DNA from: Tidjanibacter sp.
GTDB taxonomy: Bacteria; Bacteroidota; Bacteroidia; Bacteroidales; Rikenellaceae
Assembly: GCA_017547065.1 (NCBI GenBank)
Contig: JAFYRC010000105.1
Span: forward strand, 1-5,934
Direction of reading: 5' to 3'
Length of the DNA: 5,934 bases
Program-made: the position numbers and the translations under genes
Shown: piece by piece, positions 1 to 5,934 of the stretch
Layout of the letters: each line of letters opens with the position of its first letter
Position numbering within the stretch: the first letter of the stretch is position 1
The notes under the pieces: generated by a model
What the model saw: only the letters and a program-made list of their open reading frames with translations
Told to the model about the DNA's origin: nothing
Databases searched by the model: none

Positions 1-1155
1 GACCCTCCAACGCTCACCCCTTCGGAGGAGCACATTAAAATGCTGTTTACGACTTCCATACGCCGCTATGCGATGATTGAACGAGAGGTGGAGGGTATTA
101 TTGGCGAGTATGCCGAGGCCTACAAGGAGGCTGCCACAGCCATTGAGGCCCACGATGTGGCCGAAACGATGAAGGAGGCTAATGCCCACCACAAGACCTA
201 CACAGCAAGCGTGGAGCGTATGAAACAACTCGCCGACCGCATTGCCGACCGTAGCGACCGACTCTTTGTGAGTAAGTCGGCGGCCTATGTTGGCTTTGCC
301 GACTCGCTCGGAATGAATACCGAGAAGGAGCAATACTACAAGAACGAGGAGGAGATTGAGGCCACGATGAGCGAGCAACTCAAAAGCGAGTGCACCGACC
401 TCGACGTGGCTCTCTACCCCCACCGCAAGGCCGTGCTGATGGACTTGGAGGTAAAAATCGCCCGCCGATTGTGTGGTAATAAGTGGGCCGACTCGCTTGC
501 ACAGAGTGTTGCTAATCAGAACGCTGACTATGCCAAGTTTGCACCCCTCGATGGCCCCAAACGCTCGCAGGCCAAGTTTGCAGACGTGGTTGTGGGTGGC
601 AAAACGAGGTATGCTTCTGCCGAGGATGTGCCACGCATAAAGGTACCTGCCGATGGCGACCTCTATGCTATTTTGTTGGGTAACTACGTGTCGTTGCCCC
701 CCATTAAGACTTTCCGTGGCGTGTCGCCACTCTACTCCGAGCGTAGGGAGGATGGACGCACCTATTTCTACGCCGGCCTCTACCCCACCATCCAGAGCGC
801 CCGTAGCGGCGTGGACAAACTGCGTGCCGCAGGCTTCAAACAGCCAACCATTGTACTGTGGAAGGATGGTATCCGCAGGGACGACTGGGTAGACCGTGCT
901 GCTACTCCCACCAAGACAACAACTTTCTACCGCTTGGAGATTGTTGGTCCTGCCGAGGGTTTGAGCGTGGAGATTAGGGAGGCAATCAAATCGAAGGCCC
1001 CAAATAAGGAGATTTCTCGCTATACTGCCCCCACGGGCGAAACGGTCTATACGGTTGGCATCTTCACCAAGCGAGCCCAAGCCGACGCTGTGCTGGCCGC
1101 CGTGCAGAGTGTTGACCCCACCACCAGTGCCAAAATCGCCGAGATTAAGAAGTAA
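1..1155 (+). CDS. SPOR-like repeat protein, probable cell-envelope protein (5'-partial)
   Basis: The reading frame is open from the first base of the window and ends at TAA 1153-1155, so the N-terminus probably lies upstream. An ATG at 40 has a GGAGG at 24-28, but those bases also read as ordinary codons (Ser-Glu-Glu) and the other genes here lack Shine-Dalgarno sites, so I do not take it as the start. Counting from that Met, residues 10-140 are rich in Glu, Lys and Ala and look helical, possibly coiled coil. Residues about 207-279 and 294-370 are two divergent SPOR-like repeats: each has a YAILLGNY- or FYRLEIVG-type first strand, then a Tyr-x-x-G turn strand (YFYAGLY, VYTVGIF), then a helix (IQSARSGVDKLRAAGF, RAQADAVLAAVQ). 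SPOR domains typically bind denuded peptidoglycan in the periplasm. No signal peptide can be seen because the start is missing. The helical half matches no family I recognise. A strong terminator follows directly. The SPOR assignment is by pattern and moderately sure; the biological role is inferred. Confidence 0.82.
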   Translation, partial: DPPTLTPSEEHIKMLFTTSIRRYAMIEREVEGIIGEYAEAYKEAATAIEAHDVAETMKEANAHHKTYTASVERMKQLADRIADRSDRLFVSKSAAYVGFADSLGMNTEKEQYYKNEEEIEATMSEQLKSECTDLDVALYPHRKAVLMDLEVKIARRLCGNKWADSLAQSVANQNADYAKFAPLDGPKRSQAKFADVVVGGKTRYASAEDVPRIKVPADGDLYAILLGNYVSLPPIKTFRGVSPLYSERREDGRTYFYAGLYPTIQSARSGVDKLRAAGFKQPTIVLWKDGIRRDDWVDRAATPTKTTTFYRLEIVGPAEGLSVEIREAIKSKAPNKEISRYTAPTGETVYTVGIFTKRAQADAVLAAVQSVDPTTSAKIAEIKK

Positions 1156-1202
1156 CTCCAGAGGCACCTACGAGCCTTGCGTCCCAAACATTTCGATACA
1201 AC

Positions 1203-1242
1203 AAGAGCCGAGAACACAACGTCCTCGGCTCTTTGTTTTTTT
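1203..1242 (+). terminator. Rho-independent terminator of the SPOR-like gene
   Basis: A perfect 10-bp stem, AAGAGCCGAG (1203-1212) with CTCGGCTCTT (1224-1233), closes an 11-nt loop and runs into a T-rich tract (TTTGTTTTTTT, 1232-1242). It lies 47 bp after the stop of the rightward gene, within the 125-bp convergent intergenic region. On the opposite strand the stem is followed only by GTTGTATC, so it would be a weaker terminator for the leftward lpdA transcript, for which no other hairpin is seen between 1243 and 1280. Confidence 0.88.
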
Positions 1243-1280
1243 AAATTGCGATTAAACTTTATACAAATGTATGAAAATAA

Positions 1281-2654
1281 TTACAAAATCTCCTCGGTGG
1301 CTTCCAGAAGGCCTTCGTACATTGTGGGGTGAGAGTGTACGGTGGAGGCAATCTGCTCGGCTGTGAGGCCCAAGCGTTTGGCCAGTGTGGGCTCGCCAAG
1401 CATCTCTGTAACAGCTCCGCCAATGATGTGTGCACCGAGCAACTTATTAGTATTGGCGTCGTAGACCAATTTCACGAGTCCGTCCCTTTCGCCTGCTGCC
1501 GTAGCTTTACCCGAGGCCATGAATTGGTATTTGCCAACCTTGACCTCATAGCCGGCCTCGATGGCTTGTTTCTCCGTGAGGCCAACCATTGCAACCTCGG
1601 GCGTGGTGTAGACACACGAAGGAATCGTTGTATAGTCCACGGGCTCGGGGCTCTCACCACAAATGGCTTCCACACACACCGTAGCCTCGGCCGAAGCAAC
1701 GTGTGCCAACGCGGGAGTGGCAATGATGTCGCCAATGGCATAGACGCCCTCCACGTTGGTGCGGTAATATTCGTCCACCACAATCTTATCTCGCTCCGTT
1801 TGCACACCAAGTTCCTCCAAACCGAGTCCCTCAATATTTGACTTCACACCCACAGCCGAGAGTACAACCTCCGCAGTGAGAGTCATTGCACCCTTCTTGC
1901 CCTCTACATCGACCTCGCAGCCATTTTCGCTCACCCTCACGGCCTTCACAGCGGTGGAGGTCAGCACAGTTGCCTTCATCTTGCGGAACGAACGTTCCAG
2001 TGTGCGGCTAATCTCCTCGTCAGCAAGGGGAAGCATCTGCGGGAGGTATTCAACAACGGTAACCTCAACGCCCAGAGCCGCATAGACCCACGCAAACTCA
2101 CAGCCAATAGCGCCGGAGCCGATGATGATCATACTCTTGGGCAGCTCTCCCAGCACAAGGGCCTCCTTCGAGGAGATGACCCTCACGCCGTCGATGGGAA
2201 TCGAAGGCAACTCCCTGGGACGGGAGCCGGTGGCGAGGATTATGTGGTCGGCCTCGATGCGCTCCACCGAGCCGTCGGCAGCCGTAACCTCCACAACGCC
2301 ACGCTCGGCAATGCGTCCGTGGCCTGCCAAAACCGTAACGCCTGCCTTCTTGAAGGCAAAAGCGATACCCTTGTTCATCTGCTCAGCCACGCCCCTGCTG
2401 CGGGCAACAATCTTATCGAGCGATGGGCGCACCTCACCCTCGAAGTCAATACCATAGGCGGCCGCCGAGGTCATATAGTGGTACACTTGTGCGCTTTTGA
2501 GCATAACCTTGGTGGGAATACAGCCCCAATTGAGGCACACGCCACCCAGTTCAGCTTTCTCCACAACGGCAACACTGCGACCTCGTTTAGCCGCTTTAAG
2601 TGCCGCAACGTGTCCACCGGGACCACTACCAATGACAACGATGTCGTATTTCAT
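1281..2654 (-). CDS. lpdA: Dihydrolipoyl dehydrogenase (E3 component)
   Basis: This cytoplasmic flavoprotein reoxidises the dihydrolipoyl group of 2-oxoacid dehydrogenase complexes (E2) or the glycine-cleavage H protein, passing electrons through FAD to NAD+. The 457 residues are full length for the family. Visible motifs, in order: FAD-binding GSGPGG (9-14); redox-active disulfide GGVCLNWGC with Cys40 and Cys45; ATGSRPR (141-147); NAD-binding GSGAIGCEFA (179-188) ending in Glu202 of VVE, as expected for NAD rather than NADP; second FAD motif YAIGD (305-309); and C-terminal HSHPTMYE with the catalytic pair His442/Glu447. The ATG at 2654 puts the FAD motif at the usual distance from the N-terminus. 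No Shine-Dalgarno is seen; the leader is AT-rich. The gene starts 43 bp after the C69 peptidase gene with no hairpin or clear promoter between, so it may be the last gene of a leftward operon. No E1, E2 or gcv genes are present in the window, so which complex it serves cannot be told. Mercuric or glutathione reductase is unlikely given the CLNWGC spacing and overall sequence. Confidence 0.97.
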   Translation of the reverse strand: MKYDIVVIGSGPGGHVAALKAAKRGRSVAVVEKAELGGVCLNWGCIPTKVMLKSAQVYHYMTSAAAYGIDFEGEVRPSLDKIVARSRGVAEQMNKGIAFAFKKAGVTVLAGHGRIAERGVVEVTAADGSVERIEADHIILATGSRPRELPSIPIDGVRVISSKEALVLGELPKSMIIIGSGAIGCEFAWVYAALGVEVTVVEYLPQMLPLADEEISRTLERSFRKMKATVLTSTAVKAVRVSENGCEVDVEGKKGAMTLTAEVVLSAVGVKSNIEGLGLEELGVQTERDKIVVDEYYRTNVEGVYAIGDIIATPALAHVASAEATVCVEAICGESPEPVDYTTIPSCVYTTPEVAMVGLTEKQAIEAGYEVKVGKYQFMASGKATAAGERDGLVKLVYDANTNKLLGAHIIGGAVTEMLGEPTLAKRLGLTAEQIASTVHSHPTMYEGLLEATEEIL

Positions 2655-2697
2655 AAAATGCTATGTATTTGTTGTTTACGACGTTTCCCTAAACCAA

Positions 2698-4338
2698 TTA
2701 TTTAACAACCTTCAACACCTCGCCGTTGTCCTTAACAATGGCACGGAGGAATTTTTCGGAGTAGCCGGGTTGGTTGGGGAATGCGGGCTGGGCGGGGTGG
2801 TGACCATTATTGAGGAATGCACCACTCTCGTCCTGCTTCTTGATGTTGCCGTCGATATACTTAACCATCAGGTAGTCATCCAGATTACTCCACTTCTCCC
2901 ACAACTCCTGTGCGGTGTTCACGGAGAACTTGGTTGCAGCTTTCTTCATGCTACCAATAGCCTTGCGCGAGAGTTGCTCGTCGGCAATCTGCACTTTGAG
3001 AAGCTGCTCGTTCTCCCACGCGTCAATCACACTGCGCACTTCGGCGCCAATATAATCATAGCGCAGGTAGGCAAACTGTGCGATGCGGTTGGTTACCCAG
3101 AACATCGAGCGGTCGCTATAAGTGAGGATGTTAGCAGTCTTGGTGTCAAGGCACTCTGCAACCTTGGTCGAGCCGCAATATACGGGGGTGAGGGGCGATG
3201 TTGCAGCATCGTCCGTGCCAAACCAAATTACACCACCAATGGGGTCGGGCAGCTGCTTGCGAGCCTGTGCCACAAACCAGAAGCCGGTCTGCTGGGTAGC
3301 GATAGCCCTCTCGTTGACATACTCAACGCCGTCCACCTCAAAGCCCATAGGCCTCCAGCGGTAGGGGCATTTGCTACCACCTGCACCGATGTCGGTGGTC
3401 ATATCCATCACGGTACCCTCGTAGTGGTCACGCATCATATCGAACACATCCTTGGGAGAGAGTTTCTTGGTAGGCTTAACCCACAGAGGCATAGGATTGT
3501 TGGGGTTGTGGCCCAGAGCGTAGTCCTCATAAGCCTCCATACCCTCTGCATACCTGCGGAAGAAGCTCCACACCCTCGCCTCGCAGCCACGCATTGCGCT
3601 GAAATCCAGGGGTGCATAAGCTGCACAGAAGCTGAACTCCTCGTCGGCACCATTGAAATATCCCTTCTCACGTGCAAACTCAATAACGTCCTCGGCATAG
3701 AGGCAGTTTTCGGGGTCGTTCAAGGGGAAGGTGGAGATACGGGCCTGGTTGGCGTGGGCCGAAATGTAGCCGTCGGGAATGCGCCTTGCTACCCACACGA
3801 TGCCTTTATTCTCAGGGCCCTTGCCAATAAGTTCCATAATCCACGCCTCCTCTTTGTCGGCAATCGAGAAGCTCTCGCCGCTAGAAGCGTAGCCATAAGT
3901 ATTGGCCAAATCAACAATCACATCAATCGCCTGACGTGCAGTTTTTGCCCTCTGGAGGGTGATGTAGATGAGCGAGCCGTAGTCGATACCGCCCTTGGGA
4001 TCCTCCAACTCGTGGCGGCCACCAAAGGTGGTTTCGCCAATGATGAGCTGGTGCTCGTTCATGTTGCCAATGGTTGAATAGGTCTTCTCAACCTGTGCAA
4101 TCTCGCCCAAATAGCGGCTTGTATCCCACTCGTTCACCTTCAAAAGCGAGCCGGGCTTAAATTTACCCGCGGGAGTGTGATAGAGAGCACCATAGAGCTG
4201 GTGCGAGTCGGCAGCATAGGAAACCATCACCGAGCCATCGGTGGAGGCGCCACGTGTTACAATAAGGTTTGTGCAAGCCAAAGCACTCGCCCAAGCGAGC
4301 GACAGAGTCAATGCGGTGAGAAGAAGTCGTTTGTTCAT
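2698..4338 (-). CDS. Secreted C69-family dipeptidase (Ntn hydrolase)
   Basis: This is a 546-residue exported peptidase of the PepD/C69 family, N-terminal-nucleophile hydrolases that cleave dipeptides and related small peptides. Residues 1-21 are a signal peptide (MNKR, then a Leu/Ala-rich core, ending ALA). The next residue, Cys22, begins the family signature CTNLIVTRGASTDGS (22-36) and is the expected nucleophile. Other family-like stretches are NMNEHQLIIGETTFGGR (92-108), EEAWIMELIGKG (163-174), and VWVARRIPDGYISAHANQARI (181-201), whose Asn and Arg surround the active site in relatives. The length is somewhat above lactobacillal PepD (about 470), with the extra mostly in the C-terminal half. 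The ATG at 4338 is chosen because it directly precedes the signal peptide. It has no Shine-Dalgarno and lies 31 bp after the GH35 stop, so the two are probably co-transcribed. Action in the periplasm or outside the cell is inferred from the signal peptide. The family call is firm; exact substrate specificity is unknown. Confidence 0.94.
   Translation of the reverse strand: MNKRLLLTALTLSLAWASALACTNLIVTRGASTDGSVMVSYAADSHQLYGALYHTPAGKFKPGSLLKVNEWDTSRYLGEIAQVEKTYSTIGNMNEHQLIIGETTFGGRHELEDPKGGIDYGSLIYITLQRAKTARQAIDVIVDLANTYGYASSGESFSIADKEEAWIMELIGKGPENKGIVWVARRIPDGYISAHANQARISTFPLNDPENCLYAEDVIEFAREKGYFNGADEEFSFCAAYAPLDFSAMRGCEARVWSFFRRYAEGMEAYEDYALGHNPNNPMPLWVKPTKKLSPKDVFDMMRDHYEGTVMDMTTDIGAGGSKCPYRWRPMGFEVDGVEYVNERAIATQQTGFWFVAQARKQLPDPIGGVIWFGTDDAATSPLTPVYCGSTKVAECLDTKTANILTYSDRSMFWVTNRIAQFAYLRYDYIGAEVRSVIDAWENEQLLKVQIADEQLSRKAIGSMKKAATKFSVNTAQELWEKWSNLDDYLMVKYIDGNIKKQDESGAFLNNGHHPAQPAFPNQPGYSEKFLRAIVKDNGEVLKVVK
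4276..4338 (-). other. Signal peptide of the C69 dipeptidase
   Basis: Residues 1-21 show a short basic start (Asn-Lys-Arg), a hydrophobic core (LLLTALTLSLAWA) and an Ala-Leu-Ala signal peptidase I site just before Cys22 (codon 4273-4275). Position -3 relative to the Cys is Ala and -2 is Leu, a poor lipobox, so type I cleavage is favoured over lipoprotein processing, although lipoprotein processing is not excluded. Confidence 0.85.
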
Positions 4339-4369
4339 AGTTTTGAAAAGTGTTTTTGTATTATAATTT

Positions 4370-5934
4370 CTATTTCTTATTCAACTGCAAGTCGGTGAGG
4401 ATTGGGGTGTTGGTTGTTTTAATCTCCGTTTGGGCCACATCGTTGAGTTGCTCAAATACAACAATCCTATTCACTCCCCTATTGAGCCACACGCCGGGCA
4501 GGTAAAGTGTCTGCTGAGGACCAACGCCCCAGTAGCGACCGAGGTTGTAGCCATTGACAAAGACAATGCCCTTACCCCAACCACTCATATCCACAAACGT
4601 GTCGCCAGTGGTTTCCAACTCAAAACTGCCCTCATAAAACACGGGAGTGCCTGCCAAATTATCATTCTGGCCATTGAGAATGCTACCAATTTTATCCACA
4701 GAAGGCGCTGCGTCCATTGGCAAGCCATACATTTCCCAATCGCCCACAACCTCCTGGCCGTCGATCAACACGGGCGAAATGATACCCTTGGTGTTTTTAA
4801 CAATCTCGTCGCCATAGTTGATGCGGCCCATGTTCTCCACAAGGATTTGAAGGGTGGCATTAAATGGAATCTCAACCTCCATCGAATATGTTTTCGTGTT
4901 ACGATTGAGTACTCCCACCTTCTCACCGTCAATATAGACAGTAGCAAAGTCACGCAGACCGGGGATTTCAAGCAATCCGCCAATGGGGTGATTGAAGTGG
5001 CAAGAGTAGAGCACGTAGCCATAACCCTGTCCGAGTTGCTCAAAGGTGAGCGGAGTGCTATTCACTGCTGTTGCGCCACGTCCCTCCAAGTAATCCAACA
5101 CGGGGGCAACCTTGTCGAGTTTGATTGAGGGAATCTCAATGGTCGGTATTTGCGCAGGAGGCTCGGGAAGGTCATATTTTACATATTTCTTTACCACATT
5201 GCGGATGGAATCATACTTTGGTGTAGCCCAGCCAGCCTCGCTAATTGGCGCGTCGTAATCATAACTTGTCAGGTCGGGCTGAATGTCGCGCTTGCGGTCG
5301 TAGTTTGCACCGCTCGTGAATGCAAAATTGGTACCTCCGTGAACCATGTAGAAGTTGATCGACACGTCGTTGCGCAGGTAGTTCTCCGTCAGGCGTGCGA
5401 TGCGCGAGTCGTCAACATTGGGGTGAGGCTCGCACCAGTGGGCCAACCAGCCCGTGTAGAACTCCGCAACCATATAGGGGCCCTGGCCGCCATTGTACTG
5501 ATTAACCGACTCTTTGAGCCTTTCGATATTCTTCTCGCCATTGGCCGTAGGAAGCGCACCCTGGGTTGTTCCACCCTCAAACAGCCAAGTGCCATCCGAC
5601 GTAAACATCGGCACGTTGAAACCTGCATCAATCAGCTGTTGCTTGATGGTAGCATTATAAATTCGGTGTTCCTCAATGGGAATATCACTACGCTGTTTTA
5701 CATAGGATCCAAACTCGTTTTCGCATTGCACCATAACAATGGGGCCACCATTAGTGCATAGCAACTCGCCAACCTCTTTGTACAGACGGTCGATGTATCG
5801 TTTGGTGTGCTGAAGGAATTGTTCGTCGTTGCGCCTTACCTCCATTCCTTCCACATTCTGTAACCACCAAGGATAGCCACCAAACTCCCACTCGGCACAC
5901 ACGTAGGGGCCCGGACGGAGAATAACCATCAAAC
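4370..5934 (-). CDS. GH35 beta-galactosidase (5'-partial)
   Basis: This is the C-terminal ~520 residues of a family 35 glycoside hydrolase, retaining exo-enzymes that remove terminal non-reducing beta-galactose. The frame runs off the right edge. The first in-frame codon, TTG at 5932, sits inside the conserved VILRPGPYVCAEWEFGG strand of the catalytic barrel and is not a real start. By comparison with human GLB1 about 110 residues, including any signal peptide, are missing. Counting from that codon, the acid/base is Glu73 in QCENEFG and the nucleophile Glu157 in VAEFYTGW, matching GLB1 Glu188 and Glu268. YMVHGGTNFAF (195-205) and SYDYDAPISEAG (223-234) complete the barrel core. The C-terminal half has the beta-rich domains usual for the family, ending with GWGKGIVFVNGYNLGRYWG (451-469) and a final strand near FEQ (493-495). 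The stop TAG lies at 4370-4372, 31 bp before the dipeptidase start. Periplasmic or surface action is expected from Bacteroidota relatives but cannot be seen here. The substrate (mucin, glycoprotein or plant galactan) is unknown. Confidence 0.96.
   Translation of the reverse strand, partial: LMVILRPGPYVCAEWEFGGYPWWLQNVEGMEVRRNDEQFLQHTKRYIDRLYKEVGELLCTNGGPIVMVQCENEFGSYVKQRSDIPIEEHRIYNATIKQQLIDAGFNVPMFTSDGTWLFEGGTTQGALPTANGEKNIERLKESVNQYNGGQGPYMVAEFYTGWLAHWCEPHPNVDDSRIARLTENYLRNDVSINFYMVHGGTNFAFTSGANYDRKRDIQPDLTSYDYDAPISEAGWATPKYDSIRNVVKKYVKYDLPEPPAQIPTIEIPSIKLDKVAPVLDYLEGRGATAVNSTPLTFEQLGQGYGYVLYSCHFNHPIGGLLEIPGLRDFATVYIDGEKVGVLNRNTKTYSMEVEIPFNATLQILVENMGRINYGDEIVKNTKGIISPVLIDGQEVVGDWEMYGLPMDAAPSVDKIGSILNGQNDNLAGTPVFYEGSFELETTGDTFVDMSGWGKGIVFVNGYNLGRYWGVGPQQTLYLPGVWLNRGVNRIVVFEQLNDVAQTEIKTTNTPILTDLQLNKK

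Noticed and set aside
24..42. GGAGG at 24-28 followed by ATG at 40 as the true start of the SPOR-like gene.
   Set aside because: The frame stays open to the window edge with coding-like residues, the GGAGG is made by Ser-Glu-Glu codons, its spacing of 11 nt is long, and the neighbouring genes do not use Shine-Dalgarno sites. It remains a possible internal start.
1264..1271. TACATTTG on the minus strand, a perfect match to the Bacteroidota -7 box TAnnTTTG.
   Set aside because: The nearest upstream TTTTG (1284-1288) is only about 12 bp away rather than about 20, there is no gene to drive leftward from here, and the sequence is AT-rich enough for a chance match.
1261..1272. Short inverted repeat ATACA-AA-TGTAT after lpdA.
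   Set aside because: Five-base arms in AT-rich DNA are expected by chance, and no T-tract follows on either strand.
2497..4077. A 526-codon open frame on the + strand, antisense to the C69 dipeptidase gene and reaching into lpdA.
   Set aside because: Over the dipeptidase gene it is codon-aligned with the sense gene, so its stops could arise only from sense TTA, CTA or TCA codons, which this gene hardly uses. Its translation has no recognisable domain and the opposite strand is a clear C69 enzyme.
4355..4369. TATAAT-like sequence in the gap between the GH35 and C69 genes.
   Set aside because: Bacteroidota primary sigma factors use TAnnTTTG rather than TATAAT, there is no paired -33 element, and the region is simply AT-rich.
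4430..5761. Two long + strand open frames (4430-5128 and 5150-5761) antisense to the GH35 gene.
   Set aside because: Both are codon-aligned mirrors of the beta-galactosidase frame and arise from the same scarcity of TTA, CTA and TCA codons; no domain is seen in either.
5930..5932. TTG as the start codon of the beta-galactosidase.
   Set aside because: It falls inside the conserved VILRPGPY strand of the GH35 barrel; about 110 residues are missing beyond the window edge.

Overview
This 5.9-kb window looks like chromosomal DNA from a member of the Bacteroidota, most likely Bacteroidales (gut-type). The evidence is indirect. The genes have no Shine-Dalgarno sequence before their starts and sit behind short AT-rich leaders. 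The gene set also fits that group: a tandem SPOR-like envelope protein, an exported C69 dipeptidase and an exported-type GH35 beta-galactosidase. An Alistipes/Rikenellaceae-like source is possible but cannot be decided from the sequence alone.

Layout. A rightward gene (1-1155, cut at the left edge) encodes the C-terminal part of a protein with a charged, helix-rich region followed by two SPOR-like repeats. It ends at a strong rho-independent terminator (about 1203-1242). Facing it are three leftward genes that fill the rest of the window: a GH35 beta-galactosidase (4370-5934, N-terminus beyond the right edge), a secreted C69-family dipeptidase (2698-4338), and a dihydrolipoyl dehydrogenase, lpdA (1281-2654). 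Gaps between the leftward genes are 31 and 43 bp. I see no terminator hairpin and no good Bacteroidota promoter (TTG / TAnnTTTG) in either gap, so co-transcription is plausible.

How the genes may work together. The beta-galactosidase and the dipeptidase could both act outside the cytoplasm on host or dietary glycoconjugates, the first trimming terminal beta-galactose and the second finishing off small peptides. LpdA is a cytoplasmic core-metabolism enzyme (E3 of 2-oxoacid dehydrogenases and the glycine cleavage system) and has no partner subunit here, so its position may be incidental. The SPOR-like protein probably belongs to the cell envelope and peptidoglycan, and is a separate transcription unit.

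No clearly new system is visible. The two points most worth checking are the catalytic Cys of the C69 enzyme, which sits exactly at the predicted signal-peptidase cut, and the unassigned N-terminal half of the SPOR-like protein.
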